Positions 55,680 through 63,642 of a stretch of DNA of 64,000 nt are shown piece by piece. The notes under the pieces were generated by a model. The model did not search any database and had not been told where the DNA came from. It saw only the letters and a program-made list of their open reading frames with translations. The DNA is from JAGGAG01 sp964638035 (GTDB lineage Bacteria; Gemmatimonadota; Gemmatimonadetes; Gemmatimonadales; GWC2-71-9): contig CAZWXD010000007.1 of assembly GCA_964638035.1 (NCBI GenBank), forward strand, positions 1 through 64,000, written 5' to 3'. Position 1 is the stretch's first letter. Each line of letters starts with the position of its first letter. The position numbers and the translations under genes were made by a program.

Positions 55680-57011
55680 ATGCGGATTGCGACCCTGATG
55701 GCCCTCCTGGCCACCCTACCCGTCGGCCTCGCAGCGCAGGTGGGTTCGCCGGCCGGGCCGGTGCCGCCCGCCGTCCTCGCGGCGCGGCGCGCCGCACTGG
55801 CGCAGGCCATGGGACAGGGCGTGGCCATCATCCAGTCGGCCAGCGAGCGGAGCATCGAGGGAGACTACCCGCAGGACTCCGACTACCGGGAATCCAACGA
55901 CTTCTTCTACCTGACCGGCCTCGAGTCGAAGGATTCCTGGCTGGTGGTTGTGGCCGACAGCGGACGAGGGGAGAGCGTCCTCTTCCTGCCCCCGCGGGAC
56001 TCGCTGCAGGAGCGCTGGACGGGGCCCACCCTTGGCCCGGGCGACGAGGCGAGCCGGCTCACCGGGATCGAGGTTACGAAGGCTGCCGACTCGGCCGCCG
56101 CGTACGTGCGGCAGGTCGTGGCCATGCGCACGTGGGGGAACCGGCCCGGCCCGGTGTGGGTGGATCGCACGGCCCGCGCGGGCGAGACCCTCCTCCTGCG
56201 CGAGTTGGCTTTCGGCGCCACCCGCGACGAGGCCCTGCCGCCGCTCCTGAACGTGCGGGCCCTGGTGGCTGGCCTTCGCCTGGTGAAGGACGCCGAGGAG
56301 TTGCGGCGCCTGCGGAAGGCGATCGACATCACGGGTGAGGCGCTGGTCGAGGCCATGCGCGCCATCCACCCGGGGATGTATGAGTACGAGATCGAGGCAG
56401 TGATCGAGGAGGGCTTCCGGCGTCGGGGTGCGGAGCGCCTGGGCTTCCCCAGCATCGTGGGGGTGGGACCCAACTCCACCGTGCTGCATTACGACAAGAG
56501 CCGGCGGCGGGCCGAGGCGGGCGAACTCGTCGTGATGGACGTGGGCGCGGAGTACGGCTACTACACCGCCGACGTGACGCGGACGGTGCCCGTGAACGGG
56601 ACGTTCACCCCGCGGCAGCGCGAGTTGTACAACCTGGTCCTTGCCACGCAGCAAGCCGCCATGGATTCCGTGCGACCGGGCATCACGGTGCGGGACCTCA
56701 ACCGGATCGCCCGCGCGTACATGAAGGCGAACTCCGGCACGCTCTGTGGCGAGGCCCCGTGCGACCGCTACTTCGTGCACGGCCTCTCGCACTGGCTGGG
56801 CATGGACGTGCACGACGTGGGGGCGTACGGCCAGCCCCTGCAGGCCGGCATGGTGCTGACGGTGGAGCCGGGGATCTACATCCCGGCCGAGAACACGGGC
56901 ATCCGGATCGAGGACGATGTCCTGGTGACCGCCACGGGGCACGAGCTGCTCTCCACCCGGGCCCCGCGTGCGGCGAGCGACATCGAGAAGGTCATGCGCT
57001 CGAAGCGCTGA
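55680..57011 (+). CDS. Exported M24 Xaa-Pro aminopeptidase
   Basis: A 443-residue dinuclear metallopeptidase removing N-terminal residues before proline. Unlike cytoplasmic PepP it begins with a signal peptide (ATLMALLATLPVGLAAQ). The N-terminal creatinase domain (SDYRESNDFFYLTGLESKDSWLVVV) leads to the pita-bread domain with all metal ligands: VVMDVGAEYGYYTADVTRTVPV (two Asp), FVHGLSHWLGMDVHD (His), LTVEPGIYIP (Glu) and GIRIEDDVLVT (Glu). ATG 55680 follows GGAG. Divergent from mutM with a 134-base gap in which TTGCAC...CAGTAT (55601-55630) is a weak promoter candidate. Confidence 0.93.
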   Translation: MRIATLMALLATLPVGLAAQVGSPAGPVPPAVLAARRAALAQAMGQGVAIIQSASERSIEGDYPQDSDYRESNDFFYLTGLESKDSWLVVVADSGRGESVLFLPPRDSLQERWTGPTLGPGDEASRLTGIEVTKAADSAAAYVRQVVAMRTWGNRPGPVWVDRTARAGETLLLRELAFGATRDEALPPLLNVRALVAGLRLVKDAEELRRLRKAIDITGEALVEAMRAIHPGMYEYEIEAVIEEGFRRRGAERLGFPSIVGVGPNSTVLHYDKSRRRAEAGELVVMDVGAEYGYYTADVTRTVPVNGTFTPRQRELYNLVLATQQAAMDSVRPGITVRDLNRIARAYMKANSGTLCGEAPCDRYFVHGLSHWLGMDVHDVGAYGQPLQAGMVLTVEPGIYIPAENTGIRIEDDVLVTATGHELLSTRAPRAASDIEKVMRSKR

Positions 57012-57014
57012 GCC

Positions 57015-58097
57015 CTAGTCCACGATGGTCACGTTGCCGAGTGCTGCCACCGTTTCCTGCGTGAAGACGCTCAGGTGGGCAACGACCTCGTGCAGTCCGG
57101 GTGCCAGGCCGGCCGGGATCGGTGCCGTCACCGAGTTGCAGACGTCGGCACAGCCGTTCGCGTTCGATGTCACGTAGGTGCCGCCGGTGTACCATCGGAG
57201 CACGATCTGCCCCGGCATGTTGGTGCCCGTGATGGTCAGCAGGTCGCCGTTGCTCTTGTCGAGCGTGGTGGGCGACGCACCGCTGATGGTGTACTCCGGG
57301 GCGAGGATCGCGCGCGTCTGCGCCGAGAAGGTCCGGCCGCCGTTGCCGGTGTAGGACACGCCCACCTGTCCCTGGGCCTGCGGATCGGCGAAGGGTCCTG
57401 GCCCGAGCATCCTCGGGTCCAACCGCACGAACAGGCGCCACGTGCCGGTCAGCGGTTCGAGCTCCTTGCTCCTGTAGGCCGGGTCTTCGACGGGATCGTT
57501 CGGGTCGATGATCGTCGCGTCCTGGCCGGCGACCGTGAGCGTCGGGGTCATGTCCAGTGGATAGTGTCCCTGCACGATGAAGGAGACGAGGTCGCCGCCC
57601 CGCAGCACCGGCGGGGAGAACGGATAGTCGTAGTTGTCTTCCAGCCTGATGCTTGGCGGGACGTTGAACTCGATCACCTGCTCATAGGTCACGCCGGTGA
57701 AGGTTCCATCGTCGTTGCGCCAGTTGACCCGCACCTTGCCGCGCCGGAGGATGGCTGTCCCCGGCGGGCTCTTCTGGTCGACCTTGAGTTCCGTGGGAGT
57801 TGCCGAGGTCACGGTGGGTGCGCTGACGGTGCACCCGGCCGGCTCGCAATCCACGATCCGGATGTAGTACCGGGAGATGTCAGTTCCGAAGCCGCTGCCG
57901 TGGATGGTCAGGACCTCGTCCAGCCAGGGGCTGGCCGGGGAGATGCCGCTGATGATCATTTGTCCCGACGGGGGCGGCGGCGGGGGCGGCGGCGGATCGG
58001 GGTCCGGATCGGGTTCGCTGCCGGATCCGCATGCGGCCAGGGCCAGCATCAGTGCCGGCCGCACCAGGGCTGGCCGCAGGAAGCGCAGTACGGGCAT
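57015..58097 (-). CDS. IPT/TIG-domain lipoprotein
   Basis: A 360-residue surface or periplasmic lipoprotein. The signal sequence ends in a lipobox (MLALAAC), followed by a (DP)n and nine-proline spacer, then immunoglobulin-like IPT/TIG modules: ISGISPASPWLDEVLTIHGSGFGTD near residue 50 and YTISGASPTTLDKSNGDLLTITGTNMPGQIVLRWY near 275. Two disulphide-capable pairs are seen (VDCEPAGC, GCADVC). Likely adhesion or carbohydrate binding, not known. Convergent with the M24 gene, three bases apart. The 291 bases upstream of its ATG hold no gene; they carry a possible TAGAAT -10 (58285-58290) and a GGCGTCAGGGCGACAGG repeat on the way to the sigma-factor gene. Confidence 0.8.
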   Translation of the reverse strand: MPVLRFLRPALVRPALMLALAACGSGSEPDPDPDPPPPPPPPPSGQMIISGISPASPWLDEVLTIHGSGFGTDISRYYIRIVDCEPAGCTVSAPTVTSATPTELKVDQKSPPGTAILRRGKVRVNWRNDDGTFTGVTYEQVIEFNVPPSIRLEDNYDYPFSPPVLRGGDLVSFIVQGHYPLDMTPTLTVAGQDATIIDPNDPVEDPAYRSKELEPLTGTWRLFVRLDPRMLGPGPFADPQAQGQVGVSYTGNGGRTFSAQTRAILAPEYTISGASPTTLDKSNGDLLTITGTNMPGQIVLRWYTGGTYVTSNANGCADVCNSVTAPIPAGLAPGLHEVVAHLSVFTQETVAALGNVTIVD

Positions 58098-58388
58098 CAC
58101 GTCTCCGCAGAAGGGGCTGCTGGAGAAGCGCAGGCGGGCGTCCGGGCCTGCCACACGCCCCCGCGACCCTCCTGCAACCGCTTCCGGAGCCGCTCGCCAT
58201 GCACATGGGGCTCCGCAGCCTCCGGGCCGGGCGGCGCAGGCACGTCGGGGGCCGGGCAGCTGCGCGGAGCGGCGTGGTCAGGCATAGAATGGTTCATGCA
58301 GGAGAAGCGCGATCGCCCGGCGGAGGCTGCCACCCCGCGGGCGTCAGGGCGACAGGACATCAGGTACCAGGCTTCACCGGAGCCCCAC

Positions 58389-58967
58389 ATGACCGGACCG
58401 CCAGGCCAGCCGGCCGACCTTCCGATAACTGACCTCCTGCATGCGTGGTCGGCCGGCGACCATGGCGCCCCCGACCGGCTCTTGCCGCTTCTCTATCAGC
58501 TCCTGCACGACATCGCCGCCCGCCACCTGCGGAGGGAAGCCGTTGGCCACACCCTTACCCCGACGGCACTGGTCCACGAGGCCTGGATGCGCCTCGCCGC
58601 CCAGGCGCGCCTCACCATCAACGACCGCACCCACTTCCTGGCGCTCGCCTCGGGCGCCATGCGGCGGGTCCTGGTGGACCACGCGCGCCGCCGGCTGGCC
58701 GACAAGCGGGTGGCGCCGCCACCACTCGAGTCGTTCGACCTGGCCCGCGCCTCCACCGACGAATGGGCCGTCACGGTCATTGCCGTGCACGATGCGCTCG
58801 ACCGCCTGCGGCAGGTGGACGAGCGGCTCCACAGGGTGGTGGAGTGCCGCTTCTTTGGCGGCCTCACCGAGGACGAGACCGCGGAGGTGCTGGGCGTGAG
58901 CGTGCGGACGGTGCATCGTGACTGGCTCAAGGCGCGCGGGTGGCTGCTGATGGCGCTGCGTGACTGA
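58389..58967 (+). CDS. ECF sigma factor of the kinase-linked (PF07638/ECF43-like) type
   Basis: A 192-residue sigma factor. Region 2 has LLPLLYQLLHDIAARHLRRE, then GHTLTPTALVHEAWMRLAAQ and ASGAMRRVLVDHARRRLADKR; region 4 reads HRVVECRFFGGLTEDETAEVLGVSVRTVHRDWLKARGWL. The acidic DAED-like residues of region 2.2 that normally bind RNA polymerase are replaced by Thr/Pro (LTPTALVHE, T55, T57, T59). In Vibrio EcfP, a factor with the same deficit becomes active when PknT phosphorylates a threonine there. Its stop overlaps the kinase gene by eight bases, supporting the same logic here. No anti-sigma factor is adjacent. Confidence 0.92.
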   Translation: MTGPPGQPADLPITDLLHAWSAGDHGAPDRLLPLLYQLLHDIAARHLRREAVGHTLTPTALVHEAWMRLAAQARLTINDRTHFLALASGAMRRVLVDHARRRLADKRVAPPPLESFDLARASTDEWAVTVIAVHDALDRLRQVDERLHRVVECRFFGGLTEDETAEVLGVSVRTVHRDWLKARGWLLMALRD

Positions 58968-61284
58968 TTCCGCCGAGCGCTGGCGGCGGGCGCTGGCCAT
59001 CGTGGACCAGGTCCTCGACCTCGCCGAGCCGTCCCGCACGGACGCCGTGCTCGCCGCCGCAGGGGGCGACGCCGACCTCGCGGGGCTGGTGCGCCGCTGG
59101 CTGGCGGCACACGATGAATCGGCGGCGCTCGACCACTGGTCGGCCATCAACGCCAGCGCCCTGACCGAGCTGGCGGCGCCGCTGCCGGCCGGCAGCCTGG
59201 TGGGCGCCTGGCGGCTGGTCCGGGTCGCCGGATCGGGCGGGATGGGCACCGTCTACGAGGCCGAGCGTGCCGATGGTGCGTTCGAGCTGCGGGCCGCGCT
59301 CAAGATCGTGCGCCACCTGGGTGACCTGGCGCTCCTCTCCGAGCGCCTCCGGCGCGAGCGCGCGATCCTCGCCACGCTCGAGCATCGCAACATCGCCCGG
59401 CTCCTCGACGGGGGCATCACGCCGACCGGCCTGCCCTGGTATGCCATGGAGTTCGTCGAGGGCACCCCCATCACCGACTGGTGCGCCACCCAGCACCTCG
59501 CTGTTCGCGGGCGGCTCGCGCTCTTCCAGCAGGCATGCGACGCGGTCCAGTATGCCCACCAGCGCCTCGTGGTCCACCGCGACCTCAAGCCGGCCAACAT
59601 GCTCGTGACCCCGGCGGGCGACCTCAAGCTCCTCGACTTCGGCATCGCCGCCCTGCTCGACGACGAGTCGCCCGGCCCCGAGGACCGGCCGCGCACCCTC
59701 GCGCGGCTGCTGACGCCGGAGTATGCCAGCCCCGAGCAGCGTCGCGGCGAACCGGCCACAGTCGGCGCCGACGTGTACTCGCTTGGTGTCGTGCTCCACG
59801 AACTGCTGGTCGGGAAGCGCCCCGCCTCCGACGATCCCCCCACACCGTCGTCCGCCCTCTCTGCCCTCTCCGCCCCGTCCGCCGCCACCCTCTCGGCGCG
59901 TTCCATCGACCGCGACCTCGACTCCATCACGCTCACCGCGCTCGATCCCGACCCGTCGCAGCGCTACGGCTCGGTGGAGGCACTCGGAGCCGACATCGTC
60001 AGGCACCTCGCCGGCCTTCCCGTGCGCGCACGTCAGGGCACGTGGGGTTACCGGGTGGGGAAGTTCATTCGGCGGAATCGCGTCGGGGTCGTCCTGGGAA
60101 CCCTGGCCGTCGCCGCAGTGCTGGGGGGTGCGACCGCCACCATGCTCCAGGCCCGGCGCGCACGGCAGCAGGCCGCGGTAGCCCAGCGATCCTCGGATTT
60201 CGTGGTGGGGCTGCTCGAACTCTCGTACCCCTACGACTCCGGAGGCACGGCACAGTCACTCCGGTCGATGCTCGACAGTGGTGCCGCCCGCGTCCGGGCC
60301 CGGCAACGAAACGGCGAGTCTGTGGACCCCGATCTCCTTACGGCGCTCTCGCTCGGGTTCTATGGCCTGGGCCGCTTCGACCGCAGCGTGGCGCTCGACA
60401 GCCAGGCCCTGGCCATCCGCCTGGCGACCCGTGAGCCCGACTCGATGCTGGCTGCCGCCAGGTGGCAGCTGGCCGAGAGCCTCCGGCTCGCGGGACGACA
60501 GCGCGAGGCCGCGAACCTGTACGCCGACGTGCTCGCCTTCGAGGTCGCGAAGCATGGCCGGGACGGGCCTGACGTCGCGCGCCTCCTGCAGTCCATGGCA
60601 CGAGCCTACCGTTCCATGAACGACCTGGCCACCGCCGACTCGTTGCTGGACCTTGCCTTTCGCATCCTGGAGGCGAACCCCGGGCTTGGCCGCATTGCCC
60701 TCGCGCATGCCTGGCAGACCCGGGGCCACATCCGCCTCGAGCGTGGCGACCTTGCCGGGGCGGCCGAGGCGTACACAACGGCGCAGCAGGTCCGGCGCGA
60801 CGTCCGCGCCAGCGAGATCGAGGTGGCGAACTCCGCCGCGGACCTGGCAGGCGTTGCGCGACGCCAGGGCAACCTGGCGCTCGCGGACTCCCTCATCGAG
60901 GCCTCGCTCGACGTCAAGCGCCGGTACCTGGGCGATGTGCACCCCGAGGTGGCCGACGACATGCGCGAGCTGGGCGCCATTGCGCTTGCCCGTGGGGATG
61001 CGGCGGGAGCCGCACGCACCTATCGCGATGCCCTGGCCCGCTATGCCGCGGCGGGCTGGATCCCCCAGTGGCGCGGCGCCCCGGCGCGGGTGGGGCTGGC
61101 GGAGGCGCTCATCAGGCTGGATCGGAAGGCCGAAGCGCGGGCCCTGCTCGATACCGCCCTGGCGGAGCTCGCCGAACTTGAGGTCACGCCATCAAGGCTC
61201 CGGCAGGACGCAGAGCGCATGAGGAATCAGGTGGCCACCCGGTTGCCCGGTACCAGTGGGCTGCAGGGGTACAGTCGCCAGTAA
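58960..61284 (+). CDS. Ser/Thr protein kinase with TPR-type sensor region
   Basis: A 774-residue protein. An N-terminal segment of 80 residues is followed by the kinase domain (about 84-350): GSGGMGTVYEAERADGAFELRAALKIV, VVHRDLKPANML (HRD at 206-208) and LKLLDFGIA (DFG at 226-228), with ASPEQRRGEPATVGADVYSLGVVLHELLVGKRP further on. One membrane helix (about 374-396) separates it from some 380 residues of helical TPR-like repeats (AGRQREAANLYADVLAFEVAKHG, LAGAAEAYTTAQQVRRDV, and others), expected in the periplasm. GTG 58960 overlaps the sigma stop, so the two proteins are translationally coupled and the kinase is the likely activator. Confidence 0.93.
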   Translation: MTDSAERWRRALAIVDQVLDLAEPSRTDAVLAAAGGDADLAGLVRRWLAAHDESAALDHWSAINASALTELAAPLPAGSLVGAWRLVRVAGSGGMGTVYEAERADGAFELRAALKIVRHLGDLALLSERLRRERAILATLEHRNIARLLDGGITPTGLPWYAMEFVEGTPITDWCATQHLAVRGRLALFQQACDAVQYAHQRLVVHRDLKPANMLVTPAGDLKLLDFGIAALLDDESPGPEDRPRTLARLLTPEYASPEQRRGEPATVGADVYSLGVVLHELLVGKRPASDDPPTPSSALSALSAPSAATLSARSIDRDLDSITLTALDPDPSQRYGSVEALGADIVRHLAGLPVRARQGTWGYRVGKFIRRNRVGVVLGTLAVAAVLGGATATMLQARRARQQAAVAQRSSDFVVGLLELSYPYDSGGTAQSLRSMLDSGAARVRARQRNGESVDPDLLTALSLGFYGLGRFDRSVALDSQALAIRLATREPDSMLAAARWQLAESLRLAGRQREAANLYADVLAFEVAKHGRDGPDVARLLQSMARAYRSMNDLATADSLLDLAFRILEANPGLGRIALAHAWQTRGHIRLERGDLAGAAEAYTTAQQVRRDVRASEIEVANSAADLAGVARRQGNLALADSLIEASLDVKRRYLGDVHPEVADDMRELGAIALARGDAAGAARTYRDALARYAAAGWIPQWRGAPARVGLAEALIRLDRKAEARALLDTALAELAELEVTPSRLRQDAERMRNQVATRLPGTSGLQGYSRQ

Positions 61285-61300
61285 ACTGGCAGCCCACTGG
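61253..61300. terminator. Twelve-base-pair hairpin at the kinase gene end
   Basis: CCAGTGGGCTGC inside the last kinase codons pairs perfectly with GCAGCCCACTGG after the stop; a smaller CCAGT/ACTGG hairpin nests in the loop across the stop codon. There is no T-tract. Located between convergent genes, it may stop transcription both ways or protect the mRNA end. Confidence 0.5.
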
Positions 61301-61380
61301 TGACGGGTGGTCGGTTTCCGGCAACGGTTCACGCCTGGCTGCTGACCCGCAACAGGTGGCGTCCGCCGGCCTCCCGGCCG

Positions 61381-61887
61381 CTATGCGGCGAGCGAGCCAG
61401 CTGGGCTGCGCCCCTCGACCGCCTGCCGGATCCGCGCGAGGTGATGCCAGGCATGCCGCAGCGCATGGTCCTCGATGACAAACTGTGCCGTGACGATGGC
61501 GCCGTAGGCAAGCGAGAAGGCGGCGGCGGAATCCAGCTGGGCGTCGGTGAACTGGCGGATCTCGTCTGCTGCGACCCTGCTGTTGCGAAGCAGCAGGCCC
61601 AGCGCCTCGGAGCGCTCGACCTGGGCAAACTCCTCGGCGTGCTTCGCATTGATCGCCGCAACGTCCGCCCATGAAACGTTCATGACCGGTTCGCCCCTCG
61701 CGATGGCGCGTGTTACGTCCATCTCGATCGGATACATGCTCGCCACGTGATGCACGATCACATTGACCGGCCGGCCGTCGCGTACCTTGCGCATCCATTC
61801 GGTCGACGCGAGGTCGCCAACGTACGTCGCCAGTTGCTGCACGCCGGTCTCCAACCGTGCTGCCAGGGCCTTCGCTCGCTGTCCCAC
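61381..61887 (-). CDS. DinB-family protein
   Basis: A 168-residue four-helix protein of the DinB/YfiT superfamily, metal-dependent enzymes often acting with small thiols. The histidine ligands are in place: VNVIVHHVASMYPIEMDVTRAIARGE at about residue 46 and IEDHALRHAWHHLARIRQAV near 145. The middle reads WADVAAINAKHAEEF. The GTG start has AGGAG six bases upstream and is preferred to an ATG at 61953 that would add an unrelated tail. The 198 bases upstream hold no other gene apart from the ALDH promoter. Confidence 0.85.
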   Translation of the reverse strand: MGQRAKALAARLETGVQQLATYVGDLASTEWMRKVRDGRPVNVIVHHVASMYPIEMDVTRAIARGEPVMNVSWADVAAINAKHAEEFAQVERSEALGLLLRNSRVAADEIRQFTDAQLDSAAAFSLAYGAIVTAQFVIEDHALRHAWHHLARIRQAVEGRSPAGSLAA

Positions 61888-62011
61888 CGTTCGCTCCTGT
61901 GATTGAGGTTGCCTGCAGAGGGGAGTGCGCGTGAGTGGCGACCGGAGCGACATCGCCTGAACCCGGGGCGGCAGCATGCCCTGCAGCCCTCATGGGGCAG
62001 CGAGGGCCATG

Positions 62012-62040
62012 TTGCGCCCGGCGGTGGCTGGGGGCATGTT
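62012..62040 (+). promoter_or_regulatory. Promoter candidate for the aldehyde dehydrogenase operon
   Basis: TTGCGC (62012-62017), 17-base spacer, CATGTT (62035-62040). Predicted start about 62047, followed by an AGGAGG ribosome site. The -10 lacks the first T, so confidence is moderate. Confidence 0.4.
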
Positions 62041-62085
62041 GGAAGGGCAGGCATTGTCGCTGTTCCCTTCCAGGAGGCAGGACGT

Positions 62086-63639
62086 ATGACCACCGCCATT
62101 CGGCCCGATGAAGCGGCCACCCTTCCCGACATCGCTGCGGGATTCACGACCTCGGTTCCCATCCGCGCGCGGTACGACAACTGGATCGCCGGCGAGTACC
62201 GGGCCCCGGCACGCGGGCAGTACTTCACCAACCCGTCCCCCGTGACCGGCCAGCCGCTCTGCGAGGTGGCGCGGTCCACCCATGAGGACGTGGACGCGGC
62301 GCTCGACGCGGCGCACGCCGCCGCGGTGAGCTGGAACGCCACCTCACCCACCTACCGCGCCATCATCCTGAACAAGATCGCGGACCGCCTCGAGGAGCAC
62401 CTGGCCACCCTGGCCTTCATCGAGACGATGGACAACGGCAAGCCCATCCGCGAGACGACCCATGCCGACCTCCCGCTCGCCATTGACCACTTTCGCTACT
62501 TCGCCGGCGCCATTCGCGCCCAGGAAGGCGGCATCAGCGAGGTGGACCACGACACGGTCGCCTACCACTTCCACGAGCCCCTCGGCGTGGTGGGGCAGAT
62601 CATCCCGTGGAACTTCCCGCTGCTGATGGCGGTGTGGAAGCTGGCGCCGGCGCTGGCGGCGGGGAACTGCGTGGTGCTCAAGCCGGCGGAGCAGACGCCG
62701 GTCTCCATCATGGCGTTCATGGAACTCATCGCCGACATCCTGCCCAGCGGTGTCGTGAACGTGGTGCAGGGCTTCGGCGTCGAGGCGGGGAAGCCGCTCG
62801 CGTCGAGCAACCGCATCGCGAAGATCGCCTTCACCGGCGAGACCACGACCGGCCGGCTGATCATGCAGTACGCCTCGGAGAACCTCATTCCCGTCACGCT
62901 GGAGCTGGGCGGCAAGTCGCCCAACATCTTCTTTGCCGACGTGATGGCGGCCGACGACGACTTCTTCGACAAGGCGCTCGAGGGCTTCGCGATGTTCGCC
63001 CTCAACCAGGGCGAGGTCTGCACCTGCCCGTCGCGGGTCCTGGTGCAGGCGAAGATCTACGACAAGTTCATGGAGCGGGCGGTGGCCCGGACCAAGGCGA
63101 TCGTCGAGGGGAACCCGCTCGACAGTGCCACGATGATCGGGGCCCAGGCGTCCAACGACCAGCTCGAGAAGATCCTGAGCTACATCGACATCGGGAAGAA
63201 GGAGGGGGCGAAGGTCCTCACCGGCGGCGCCCGCCGGGTGCACCCGGGCGAGCTCAAGGACGGCTACTACATCCAGCCGACGATCTTCGAGGGCCACAAC
63301 AAGATGCGGGTGTTCCAGGAGGAGATCTTCGGGCCGGTGGTGGCGGTCACGAAGTTCAAGGACATGGACGACGCGCTTTCCATCGCCAATGACACCCTCT
63401 ACGGCCTGGGCGCGGGCGTGTGGAGCCGCGACATCAACACCTGCTACCGCATGGGCCGCGGGATCAAGGCAGGACGCGTCTGGACCAACTGCTACCATGC
63501 GTACCCCGCCCACGCGGCGTTCGGCGGGTACAAGCAGTCGGGCATCGGGCGGGAGAACCACCGCATGATGCTGGGCCACTACCAGCAGACCAAGAACATG
63601 CTGGTGAGCTACAGCCCGAAGAAGCTGGGCTTCTTCTAG
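62086..63639 (+). CDS. NAD-dependent aldehyde dehydrogenase (ExaC/AcoD-like)
   Basis: Oxidises acetaldehyde-like substrates to acids. The 517-residue protein has IIPWNFPLLMAVWKLAPALAAGNCVVLKP (NAD site), IAFTGETTTGRLI, the general base in TLELGGKSPNIFF, and the nucleophile in NQGEVCTCPSRVLV with the CTC-type cysteine. EEIFGPVVAV and the C-terminal GRVWTNCYHAYPAHAAFGGYKQSGIGRENH follow, typical of class ExaC/AldB. Strong AGGAGG SD. The next gene, DUF779, starts three bases after its stop; that pairing is widespread and supports an alcohol/aldehyde pathway. Confidence 0.94.
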   Translation: MTTAIRPDEAATLPDIAAGFTTSVPIRARYDNWIAGEYRAPARGQYFTNPSPVTGQPLCEVARSTHEDVDAALDAAHAAAVSWNATSPTYRAIILNKIADRLEEHLATLAFIETMDNGKPIRETTHADLPLAIDHFRYFAGAIRAQEGGISEVDHDTVAYHFHEPLGVVGQIIPWNFPLLMAVWKLAPALAAGNCVVLKPAEQTPVSIMAFMELIADILPSGVVNVVQGFGVEAGKPLASSNRIAKIAFTGETTTGRLIMQYASENLIPVTLELGGKSPNIFFADVMAADDDFFDKALEGFAMFALNQGEVCTCPSRVLVQAKIYDKFMERAVARTKAIVEGNPLDSATMIGAQASNDQLEKILSYIDIGKKEGAKVLTGGARRVHPGELKDGYYIQPTIFEGHNKMRVFQEEIFGPVVAVTKFKDMDDALSIANDTLYGLGAGVWSRDINTCYRMGRGIKAGRVWTNCYHAYPAHAAFGGYKQSGIGRENHRMMLGHYQQTKNMLVSYSPKKLGFF

Positions 63640-63642
63640 CCG

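Noticed and set aside
62018..62047. Sigma-54 promoter (TGGC...) before the aldehyde dehydrogenase gene
   Set aside because: The GC element at the correct distance is missing; the sigma-70-type match is better.
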